Source: Ga0077527 sp945862135 (GTDB lineage Bacteria; Pseudomonadota; Gammaproteobacteria; Burkholderiales; SG8-41). From it: 64,000 nt of DNA. The stretch spans positions 1 through 64,000 of the forward strand of contig CAXNMF010000013.1 in NCBI GenBank assembly GCA_964203275.1, written 5' to 3'. Shown piece by piece: positions 42,786-49,306 of this stretch; the stretch's first letter is position 1, and each line of letters starts with the position of its first letter. Below the pieces are notes generated by a model. The model made no database searches and was not told where the DNA came from. It saw nothing but the letters and a program-made list of their open reading frames with translations. The position numbers and the translations under genes were made by a program.

Positions 42786-44291
42786 TCAGCGCAATACGAA
42801 GGGATTGGGCACTTCGGCTGCGGTGGAAATCCACACACTCTTGGTCTGCAGGTATTCGTAGATCATGTCCTGGCCGCTTTCACGGCCAATGCCCGAGCGT
42901 TTGTAGCCGCCGAAGGGCGACATGAAGGACACCGCGCGATAGGTATTCACCCAGACCGTGCCGGCCTGCAGTTTTTCGCTCATCAGGAAGGCGCGACGCA
43001 TGTTCTGCGTCCACACGCCGGCAGCGAGGCCGTAGACCACGTCATTGCCGATGGCGATGGCTTCTTCCTCGTCCTTGAACGGGATTACCGACAGCACCGG
43101 CCCGAAGACTTCCTCCTGCGCGATGCGCATGGCATTGTTCACATCGGTGAAGATCGTCGGCTCGACGAACCAGCCGCTGCCGCATTCCGGGCGCGTGGCC
43201 TTGGCGCCGCCGAGCACCGCTTTGGCGCCTTCGCCCTTGGCGATATCGATGTAGTCGAGGATTTTTTTGAACTGCGGCGGGTTGGTGACGGGCCCGACCT
43301 GAGTATCCAGGCTCATCGGATCGCCCATCTTTGCGGTCTTCGCCAGCGCGACCAGCTTGTCGACAAACTGGTCGTGTATTGATTGCTGCACCAGCAGGCG
43401 CGAACCGGCGATGCAGGTCTGGCCGGTGGCGGCGAAAATGCCGGAGATCACGCCTTTGACCGCGTTGTCGATCTGCGCGTCGTCAAACACGATGTTCGGC
43501 GACTTGCCGCCGAGCTCCATGCTGACGCGTTTGAGTCCTTTGGCCGCGGCTTCGTAAATGCGCTGGCCGGTGGCGTCAGAGCCGGTGAAGGCGACCTTGG
43601 CGACTTTCGGGTGTTCCACCAGCGGCGTGCCGACTTCGGCGCCGAAGCCGGTCACCACATTGACCACACCCGGCGGGAAACCGGCCTGTTCAATCAGCTT
43701 CATGAATTCCAGCGCCGATGCCGAGGTGTATTCCGACGGTTTGACCACCACCGTGTTGCCGGCGGCGAGGGCGGGTGCCAGTTTCCACGCCAGCAGCAGC
43801 AGTGGTGAATTCCACGGAATGATCATCGCGATCACGCCCATCGGCTCGTAGCGCGTGTAGTTGAAGGTGTCGGGCTTGTCGATCGGAATCACCGAACCTT
43901 CGATCTTGTCGGCGAGTCCGCCGAAGTAGTAGTACCACTGCGCCATGTATGCGGTCTGCGCGCTCATCTCGGCATACAGCTTGCCGTTGTCGCGGACTTC
44001 GGTTTCGGCGAGCGCTTTGGAATGTTCGGTGATCAGGTCGCCGAGTTTACGCAGCAGCGCGCCGCGCTTGGTCGCGTTGCACTTGGGCCATTCACCGCTG
44101 GTCAGTGCCTTGTGCGCGGCTTCAACGGCACGCGCCGCATCAGCAGCGCCGCCGCGCGGAATCGAGGCCCAGGGTTTGCCGGTATAGGGGTTATCGCTGG
44201 GGAAATGTTCGCCGCCGGCGGCTTTGACCCACTCGCCGCCGATGAACATTTTGTATTGTTTAAGAGCTTGAGAAGTTTTATTCATGATCAT
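42786..44291 (-). CDS. NAD(P)-dependent aldehyde dehydrogenase
   Basis: 501 residues. Catalytic C293 in AATGQTCIAGSR and general base E259 in MELGGKSPNIVF; the coenzyme motif FTGSDATGQR (235-244) and NPLLLLAWK-type segment IIPWNSPLLLLAWKLAP are normal. Oxidises an aldehyde to a carboxylate in the cytoplasm. Upstream on the same strand, behind a repeat and a broken DUF559 gene, lie two subunits of a ThDP decarboxylase that would produce an aldehyde, so the three probably act in a row. Confidence 0.9.
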   Translation of the reverse strand: MIMNKTSQALKQYKMFIGGEWVKAAGGEHFPSDNPYTGKPWASIPRGGAADAARAVEAAHKALTSGEWPKCNATKRGALLRKLGDLITEHSKALAETEVRDNGKLYAEMSAQTAYMAQWYYYFGGLADKIEGSVIPIDKPDTFNYTRYEPMGVIAMIIPWNSPLLLLAWKLAPALAAGNTVVVKPSEYTSASALEFMKLIEQAGFPPGVVNVVTGFGAEVGTPLVEHPKVAKVAFTGSDATGQRIYEAAAKGLKRVSMELGGKSPNIVFDDAQIDNAVKGVISGIFAATGQTCIAGSRLLVQQSIHDQFVDKLVALAKTAKMGDPMSLDTQVGPVTNPPQFKKILDYIDIAKGEGAKAVLGGAKATRPECGSGWFVEPTIFTDVNNAMRIAQEEVFGPVLSVIPFKDEEEAIAIGNDVVYGLAAGVWTQNMRRAFLMSEKLQAGTVWVNTYRAVSFMSPFGGYKRSGIGRESGQDMIYEYLQTKSVWISTAAEVPNPFVLR

Positions 44292-44311
44292 TTATCTTCA
44301 AAAATGCGAGT

Positions 44312-44353
44312 GCCCTCTCCCCGTAGAACGGGGAGAGGGCTAGGGTGAGGGGC
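44312..44353. repeat. hairpin repeat R1 of the CCCTCTCCCC type
   Basis: GCCCTCTCCCC (44312-44322) pairs with GGGGAGAGGGC (44330-44340) around GTAGAAC, followed by TAGGGTGAGGGGC. It encodes, on the minus strand, the last codons (VRPSP and stop) of the DUF559 gene. Related copies are at 44702, 44810, 56587 and 58736. Confidence 0.85.
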
Positions 44354-44696
44354 GTACTAAAGCATCAAATATCGCCTGCATCACACTTTCCGTATTCAAC
44401 AACACATCGTTATCCCAGAACCGCATCACCCGATATCCAGCCTGTTCCAGAAATTCAGTGCGCTGAGCATCGTAAGTCAGTTACTGCTGATGCTGGCTGC
44501 CATCAAGCTCAATAATGAGCTTTCCATTGATGCAAATAAAATCAACAACATACGGGCCTACTGGGTGCTGACGTCGGAACTTGGCCCCGTTGAGGTATCG
44601 GTTGCGCAGTTGCTGCCAGATTTTTCGTTCGGCATCCGTTTCGGATTTTCTGAGTTTGCGTGCGAAGTCTTTGCCGAGCAGCGAATTTCCCTTCAT
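44340..44696 (-). pseudogene. DUF559 (Vsr/restriction-endonuclease-like) protein gene with an internal stop
   Basis: Starts at the ATG at 44696 and reads KGNSLLGKDFARKLRKSETDAE, RNRYLNGAKFRRQHPVGPYVVDFIC, KLIIELDGSQHQQ, then TAA at the position of an expected Gln (CAA in an intact gene), then LTYDAQRTEFLEQAGYRVMRFW, NDVLLNTESVMQAIF. The whole would be 118 residues: the PD-(D/E)xK core (Asp in VVDFIC, E-x-D in IIELDGSQH) is intact. A single C-to-T change made the stop. Repeats lie at both ends of the gene, and the C-terminal codons are inside one. Confidence 0.85.
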
Positions 44697-44701
44697 GGGT
44701 T

Positions 44702-44764
44702 GCCCCTCACCCCAGCCCTGCCTTGCTTCAAGTGTGCCCTTGTCTCCCCGCAAGCGGGGCGAGG
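44702..44764. repeat. hairpin repeat R2 (inverted orientation)
   Basis: GCCCCTCACCCCAGCCCTGCC (44702-44722) followed by CTCCCCGCAAGCGGGGCGAGGG (44743-44764). It reads opposite to R1 and R3 and starts 6 bases from the DUF559 start codon. Confidence 0.75.
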
Positions 44765-44809
44765 GGGCGCTACCTTTGGAAGTGGTAACAATGTCGCCAA
44801 CAACGAATT

Positions 44810-44853
44810 CCCTCTCCCCAAAAGCTTTTGGGGAGAGGGGTAGGGTGAGGGGC
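44810..44853. repeat. hairpin repeat R3, near-perfect palindrome
   Basis: CCCTCTCCCCAAAAGC plus its complement form a 30-base perfect palindrome at 44810-44839, then GTAGGGTGAGGGGC as in R1. R1 and R3 have the same orientation and bracket the DUF559 gene. R3 is 14 bases from the end of the decarboxylase gene. Confidence 0.85.
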
Positions 44854-44866
44854 AACCACCAGCACT

Positions 44867-45466
44867 TCATCCCAGCGCTTTTGCCCCCAGCAGCGCAGTC
44901 CTGAAACGGTATTTGATTGCGGTGCCGTCGCGCACCGGCAGCGCCATCGGTGCGGGGGCAGCAGAGACCTTGATATCGCCGAACACCGGACCGGGTTTGC
45001 GGTGGAACGTGGCCAGCCATTCTTGCAGTCCGGCCATGCTGCGGATCGTGTTCGATGATTTGAATCCTGCCGCCTGGGCCATGCCGGCAATGTCGACGCC
45101 GCGTCCGGTGTGCGCGCGCTGCATGCCGGTCTCGCCGTAGTGACCGTTGTCGATGACGGCGATAGCGAGATTTTTCGGCGCTTCAACGGCAATGGTGGCC
45201 AGCGAGCCCAGACCCATCAGCATTTCACCGTCACCGGTGATCACCAACACGCGGCGTTTCGGTTGCGCCAGTGCGAGGCCGAGGCCGGCCATCGCTGCGC
45301 CGCCCATGCCGCCCCATAGATAAAAGTTGAGATCATGATCACCGGCGGCGTAGGTGTCATACGTCGGTGAGCCTAGACCAGTGACCACCAGTGCATCGCC
45401 GCGGTCGGCGAGCAGCGCGGCAACAACTTTGCGACGGTCGAGTTCGGCAGGTTTTTTAATGGCCAT
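44867..45466 (-). CDS. ThDP-binding subunit of a two-subunit decarboxylase (ComE/phosphonopyruvate decarboxylase-like)
   Basis: 199 residues from the ATG at 45466 (a GTG at 45472 overlaps the upstream stop as GTGA). The ThDP/Mg motif is ITGDGEMLMGLGSLATIAVE followed by IDNGHYGETGMQR. LWGGMGGAAMAGLGLALAQP precedes it. This is the C-terminal half of a pyruvate-decarboxylase-like enzyme as in sulfopyruvate decarboxylase subunit beta or phosphonopyruvate decarboxylase. Makes an aldehyde from a 2-oxo acid; the substrate cannot be fixed from sequence. Confidence 0.85.
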   Translation of the reverse strand: MAIKKPAELDRRKVVAALLADRGDALVVTGLGSPTYDTYAAGDHDLNFYLWGGMGGAAMAGLGLALAQPKRRVLVITGDGEMLMGLGSLATIAVEAPKNLAIAVIDNGHYGETGMQRAHTGRGVDIAGMAQAAGFKSSNTIRSMAGLQEWLATFHRKPGPVFGDIKVSAAPAPMALPVRDGTAIKYRFRTALLGAKALG

Positions 45467-45468
45467 GA

Positions 45469-46005
45469 TCACTTATTCCAATTCTTGAAGCCGACTACGC
45501 GTTGCTGGATCAGCACCGCGACCGGGCGTTGGGTGTTGAAGGCGAGGGCGGTGCAGGCATGCACGGTTTCCTTGACGTCCTCGGCGCGGTCCACCGAATG
45601 CACGATCACGCCGGCGTTTTCCAGCGCCACGGCGGTGCTGCCACCCATCGCAATCTGCCAGGGGTTGAATTCACCCCATACGCCGCGCATGGTGACGATC
45701 ATCAGTAGCGGCAAGCGGCATTCCTCGAACATCGACAGCATGTTGATGCAGTTGCCGACGCCGCTGGACTGCATCAGCAGCACGCCTTTGGCGCCACCCA
45801 TCCAAGTGCCGGCCAGCATCGCCACGCCTTCTTCCTCGGTGGTCAATGACACCGTGCGCATGGATTTTTCAGCCTGGCAACGGTTGATCAGCTTGGCATG
45901 GCCGGCGTCGGGCACATAAGCCACCTGGGTGATGCCGGCGTCTTTTAACACCTCGAAAATCTGGTCCGGCCACACGGTGGCGCGGGTTTGCTGGTCGGTT
46001 TGCAC
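45469..46005 (-). CDS. PYR-domain subunit of a two-subunit ThDP decarboxylase (ComD-like)
   Basis: 178 residues. The N-terminal ThDP-binding (PYR) domain with the catalytic glutamate in SLTTEEEGVAMLAGTWMGG, MQSSGVGNCINMLSMFEECRLPLLMIV and MRGVWGEFNPWQIAMG. It is half the enzyme; the beta subunit follows with overlap. In ComDE the two form a mixed tetramer. Here the aldehyde product could be handed to the aldehyde dehydrogenase encoded downstream (42786-44291). Confidence 0.85.
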   Translation of the reverse strand: MQTDQQTRATVWPDQIFEVLKDAGITQVAYVPDAGHAKLINRCQAEKSMRTVSLTTEEEGVAMLAGTWMGGAKGVLLMQSSGVGNCINMLSMFEECRLPLLMIVTMRGVWGEFNPWQIAMGGSTAVALENAGVIVHSVDRAEDVKETVHACTALAFNTQRPVAVLIQQRVVGFKNWNK

Positions 46006-46087
46006 ACGAACTCCTTTATTCGGGAACGGGCAGTTTAGACGCTTTGCCGCGGCTGTCCAATCGGCCTGTCGGTCAGAAGTGTTCGTT

Positions 46088-46093
46088 TATAAT
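46088..46093 (+). promoter_or_regulatory. likely -10 box for the acyl-CoA dehydrogenase gene
   Basis: TATAAT within GTTTATAATGAGG, 31 bases ahead of the ATG at 46125. No convincing -35 box is seen in the GC-rich stretch upstream. Confidence 0.4.
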
Positions 46094-46124
46094 GAGGCTC
46101 TTAATTTCAATCGAAATCATCGCC

Positions 46125-47291
46125 ATGTTGTCCATTCCAGATCAGAACGACTACGCCGACCTTCGTGAAGGCGTGCGCGCCGTGTGCAACCAGTTCGACA
46201 GCGCCTACTGGCAGCAGGTCGATGATGTGCGCGGTTATCCCGAGGCCTTTGTCACCGCCTTGACCGAAGCCGGCTGGCTGTCGGCGCTGATTCCCGAGGA
46301 ATACGGCGGCTCGGGCCTGAGCCTGACCGAGGCTTCGATCATCATGGAAGAGATCAACCGCAGCGGCGGCAACTCCGGCGCCTGCCACGGCCAGATGTAC
46401 AACATGGGCACGCTGCTGCGCCACGGCTCGGCTGAACAGAAAACCAAATACCTGCCCAAAATCGCCACCGGCGAATTGCGGCTGCAGTCGATGGGCGTCA
46501 CCGAGCCGACCGCGGGCACCGACACCACCAAGATCAAGACCGTCGCCGTCAAAAAGGGCGACAAGTATGTCGTCAACGGGCAGAAGGTGTGGATCTCGCG
46601 CATCCAGCATTCCGAACTGATGATCCTGCTCGCGCGCACCACGCCGCTGACGGAAGTCAAAAAGAAATCCGAAGGCATGTCGATTTTCATCGTCGACCTG
46701 CGGGAAGCCATCGGCAATGGCCTTGAGGTCAAGCCGATCCGCAATATGGTGAACCACGAAACCAACCAGCTGTTCATCGACAATCTGGAAATTCCGGTCG
46801 AGAACCTGATCGGCGAAGAAGGGCGTGGCTTCAAATACATCCTCGACGGCCTCAATGCCGAGCGCATCCTGATTGCCGCCGAGTGCATCGGTGACGGCTA
46901 CTGGTTTGTGGATCGTGCGAGCAAATATGCCAATGACCGTGTCGTATTCGACCGCCCCATCGGCCAGAACCAGGGCGTGCAATTCCCGATCGCGCGCAGC
47001 TACGTCAATGTCGAAGCCGCCAACCTGATGCGCTACAAGGCGGCGGCATTGTTCGATGCCAAACAACCCTGCGGCGCTGAAGCCAATATGGCCAAGCTGC
47101 TCGCCGCCGATGCGTCATGGGAAGCAGCCAATGCCTGCCTGCAGACCCACGGCGGCTTCGGCTTTGCGGCGGAATACGACGTCGAGCGCAAATTCCGCGA
47201 GACGCGGCTGTATCAGGTAGCGCCGATCTCGACCAACCTGATCCTGTCTTACGTCGGCGAGCATATTCTGGGCATGCCGCGGTCGTTCTAA
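46125..47291 (+). CDS. acyl-CoA dehydrogenase family protein
   Basis: 388 residues from the ATG at 46125. FVTALTEAGWLSALIPEEYGGSGLS, SMGVTEPTAGTDTTKIKT (FAD motif TEP-x-x-G-x-D), KYVVNGQKVWISRIQHS, LDGLNAERILIAAECIGDGYWFVDRA, THGGFGFAAEYDVERKFRETRLYQVAP all match. It is complete, ending SYVGEHILGMPRSF. A diverged copy of the last 15 codons appears 1.7 kb further at 49007, after the abiE genes. Oxidises an acyl-CoA of unknown chain. Confidence 0.88.
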   Translation: MLSIPDQNDYADLREGVRAVCNQFDSAYWQQVDDVRGYPEAFVTALTEAGWLSALIPEEYGGSGLSLTEASIIMEEINRSGGNSGACHGQMYNMGTLLRHGSAEQKTKYLPKIATGELRLQSMGVTEPTAGTDTTKIKTVAVKKGDKYVVNGQKVWISRIQHSELMILLARTTPLTEVKKKSEGMSIFIVDLREAIGNGLEVKPIRNMVNHETNQLFIDNLEIPVENLIGEEGRGFKYILDGLNAERILIAAECIGDGYWFVDRASKYANDRVVFDRPIGQNQGVQFPIARSYVNVEAANLMRYKAAALFDAKQPCGAEANMAKLLAADASWEAANACLQTHGGFGFAAEYDVERKFRETRLYQVAPISTNLILSYVGEHILGMPRSF

Positions 47292-47298
47292 AAAAATC

Positions 47299-47319
47299 AA
47301 TAAAAACAGATACTTGTTA
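47299..47319 (+). repeat. AT-rich intergenic motif, copy 6
   Basis: AATAAAAACAGATACTTGTT, 7 bases behind the acyl-CoA dehydrogenase stop. A partner copy stands at the same place behind the diverged gene tail at 49069. Confidence 0.5.
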
Positions 47320-47452
47320 ATCTCGCCGGAGGGAAGCCCTTCGCACTAGCGTTTTGTGGGTGAGGGCGTGGGGCAAAAGATCACTTGGAGCGCGCAGCGA
47401 GTCAACAACAGGCTTAAGCCAATTGTTTGGTGATCTGGGATGTGCCAAAGTG

Positions 47453-47480
47453 TTGACAGATATCAATATCTGCCTACAAT
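47453..47480 (+). promoter_or_regulatory. abiE promoter with palindromic operator in the spacer
   Basis: TTGACA (47453-47458), 16-base spacer, TACAAT (47475-47480). Within the spacer and the -35 end lies the perfect palindrome CAGATAT-CA-ATATCTG (47457-47472). It covers the bases between the two boxes, a site where a bound repressor would block polymerase. The expected start of transcription is about 47487, i.e. at or one base before the ATG at 47488, so the mRNA would lack a leader; no Shine-Dalgarno is seen. Confidence 0.75.
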
Positions 47481-47487
47481 TCGACAC

Positions 47488-48096
47488 ATGCCTTCAGCCA
47501 CTCCTCAAACAAAGGTTCTGAAACTCGCACGCCGCAGCCAGGGTGTGACCGCGCGCGAGTTGGCGGCAACGGGGATTCATCGCCAGGTGTTGAGCCGGCT
47601 GGTGGCGACAGGTGAACTCGAGCGCATCGCGCGCGGCATTTATCGTTTGCCCGAACACCCGATCACCGAACATCACAGCCTCGCGATCGCGAGCACGGCC
47701 GTACCGCATGGCGTCGTCTGTCTGATCTCGGCATTGCAGTTCCATGGCTTGGGTACGCAGCTGCCTTCCGGAATCTGGCTCGCAATTGATCGGCGTGCCC
47801 GGCGCCCGGCGCTTAAATACCCGCCACTGCGTATCGTGCGCTACTCGGGGGCGGCATTGACCAAGGGCGTTGACACGCACCGGCTTGAAGGTCGGCCGGT
47901 GAAAATCTACAACGTCGCAAAGACGCTGGCCGACTGCTTCAAGTATCGCAACAAGATAGGCCTCGATGTCGCCCTCGAAGCCTTGCGCGAGGCTTGGCGC
48001 GCGCGCCGCTTCACAATGACTGACCTGGAACATTACGCCGGTATTTGCCGCGTCCAGCGCGTGATGCGTCCCTATCTCGAGGCGCTGGTCGCGTGA
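47488..48096 (+). CDS. abiEi: AbiEi-family antitoxin / transcriptional regulator (type IV toxin-antitoxin)
   Basis: 202 residues from the ATG at 47488. The winged helix-turn-helix at the N-terminus (TKVLKLARRSQGVTARELAATGIHRQVLSRLVATGELERIARGIYRL) and the AbiEi C-terminal domain (SLAIASTAVPHGVVCLISALQFHGLG, RPVKIYNVAKTLADCFKYRNKIGLD, ALREAWRARR) match the family. AbiEi represses its own promoter by binding an inverted repeat and counteracts AbiEii without direct contact. Its stop overlaps the toxin start as GTGA. Confidence 0.9.
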   Translation: MPSATPQTKVLKLARRSQGVTARELAATGIHRQVLSRLVATGELERIARGIYRLPEHPITEHHSLAIASTAVPHGVVCLISALQFHGLGTQLPSGIWLAIDRRARRPALKYPPLRIVRYSGAALTKGVDTHRLEGRPVKIYNVAKTLADCFKYRNKIGLDVALEALREAWRARRFTMTDLEHYAGICRVQRVMRPYLEALVA

Positions 48097-48959
48097 CGAG
48101 TGCGCGTGACGGCCTTGCCCGCTCACTGCAAGCGCGGCTCGCACGTCATGCCAGGGCGACGGGTGTAGACCCGAACCTGGTGCTCACGCGTTATGCGGTG
48201 GAGCGTTATCTGTATCGGCTGGCGCGTTCGCCGTATGGCGAACGTTTTGTGCTGAAGGGCGCGTTGCTGCTGCTGGTGTGGCTCGGCGAAACGCTGCGGC
48301 CGACGCGTGACGCCGACCTGTTGGGATCGGGCGATTTGTCCGGCGACGCGCTGGTGACGATATTCAGAGAGGTTTGCGATACGCCTGTAGAGGCCGACGG
48401 TATGGCCTACGCAGGCGACAGCGTCAGGGCGGAACCGATACGCGCAGACGACGATTACGGCGGCCAACGTGTCACCGTGCAGGCTCGAATGGGAGCCGCG
48501 CGACTGACCGTGCAGGTGGATGTCGGCATCGGCGATGCAGTGACGCCATCGCCCGATTGGCTGGAATACCCCAGCCTGCTTGATTTGCCGCGCCCGCGGA
48601 TGCGCGCCTATCCGCGCGAGACCGTCATCGCGGAGAAGTTGCATGCCATGGAGCATCTCGGATTGCGTAACAGCCGCATGAAAGATTACTTCGATGTCCA
48701 TGCTTTGCTGCGGGAGGGAAAAGTCGACAAGGTGCAACTTGCCAAAGCCATTGCAGCCACATTCGACCGCAGGCAGACCGCCGTGCCTTATGGCATGCCG
48801 CTGGGGCTCGGCGACGGATTCGCGACGGATGCGACCATGAAAACCCAATGGCGGCAGTTCCTGGACCGCAACCGGATCAATGCGCACGAGGATCTGGAGC
48901 AGATCGTCGCGGAAATCCGCGAGCTGATCGCGGAGCCGTTGCGGCGAGCCCGGCGATAG
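48093..48959 (+). CDS. abiEii: AbiEii-family toxin nucleotidyltransferase
   Basis: 288 residues from the GTG at 48093. It is a nucleotidyltransferase of the DNA polymerase beta superfamily: motif I is FVLKGALLLLVWL then RPTRDADLLG (T71-R-D-A-D75), with basic motif ETVIAEKLHAMEHLG (about 176-190) and SRMKDYFDVHALLREG (about 194-209). Known members block growth by modifying tRNA or nucleotides and abort phage infection. Translationally coupled to abiEi, which is the standard order. Confidence 0.9.
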   Translation: MTSARDGLARSLQARLARHARATGVDPNLVLTRYAVERYLYRLARSPYGERFVLKGALLLLVWLGETLRPTRDADLLGSGDLSGDALVTIFREVCDTPVEADGMAYAGDSVRAEPIRADDDYGGQRVTVQARMGAARLTVQVDVGIGDAVTPSPDWLEYPSLLDLPRPRMRAYPRETVIAEKLHAMEHLGLRNSRMKDYFDVHALLREGKVDKVQLAKAIAATFDRRQTAVPYGMPLGLGDGFATDATMKTQWRQFLDRNRINAHEDLEQIVAEIRELIAEPLRRARR

Positions 48960-49006
48960 TGGGAAATGGATATTCGGTTTAATGAATTCTGTAGAGACTC
49001 AATGAC

Positions 49007-49117
49007 ATGGTTCTGACCTTCGACGGCGAACACATCCTTAGAATGCCACAGTCGTTATTAAAATATCTAAATAAAACAGATGCTTATGGTCATATCCCGG
49101 GGTCGCCGAAACTATAA
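49007..49117 (+). pseudogene. diverged duplicate of the acyl-CoA dehydrogenase 3' end
   Basis: Reads LTFDGEHILRMPQSLL where the dehydrogenase at 46125-47291 reads LSYVGEHILGMPRSF; over 34 DNA bases 25 match and most differences are at synonymous-type positions. The AT motif follows both. It is a second, old gene end on the far side of the abiE pair, as left by insertion of a module at the 3' end of a gene. Confidence 0.75.
49069..49089 (+). repeat. AT-rich intergenic motif, copy 7
   Basis: AAATAAAACAGATGCTTATG, the counterpart of the copy behind the intact dehydrogenase gene. Confidence 0.5.
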
Positions 49118-49204
49118 TAAGGAGGCGGTCGCCTGCCTTGTTTGTTATAGGCTGCCTTTTGTATAGCGTCTGTAAGGGCGGGGCTGTGTCGCGGGTACAT
49201 GATG

Positions 49205-49232
49205 TGGCGTCCCCACGCGGATTCGAACCCCG
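49205..49232 (-). other. tRNA/tmRNA 3' end-like fragment (possible attachment site)
   Basis: On the minus strand: 17 bases with a T-arm pattern, CGGGGTTCGAATCCGCG (one G-G mismatch), then TGGGGAC, discriminator G and CCA. The spacing 17 + 7 + 1 + CCA is exactly that of a tRNA 3' end. The 5' acceptor partner (GTCCCCA) is not found upstream, so no complete tRNA is here. Such 3' ends are the classical attB sites of integrating elements. Confidence 0.55.
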
Positions 49233-49306
49233 TTAGATGCAGTCCTAGCCCACCGGCTACAATCGCTGCACCCTTCATCAACCGTGCGCCAAGCGGACCG
49301 CCGTTA

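Larger units (their letters stand above)
48960..49306. other. 347-base gap between abiEii and hsdR: junction region
   Basis: Holds, in order, about 45 bases of AT-rich sequence with no gene, a diverged acyl-CoA dehydrogenase tail (49007-49117), AT motif copy 7, and a tRNA-like 3' end (49205-49232). I see no complete gene. The junk-like gene remnants suggest repeated integration at one site. Confidence 0.6.

Noticed and set aside
44459..44483. second small gene behind the TAA in the DUF559 region
   Set aside because: The downstream part continues the DUF559 domain in the same frame, so it is one gene with a stop.
49205..49290. complete tRNA gene
   Set aside because: Only the T-arm and 3' acceptor half fit; no 5' acceptor complement and no anticodon arm could be placed.
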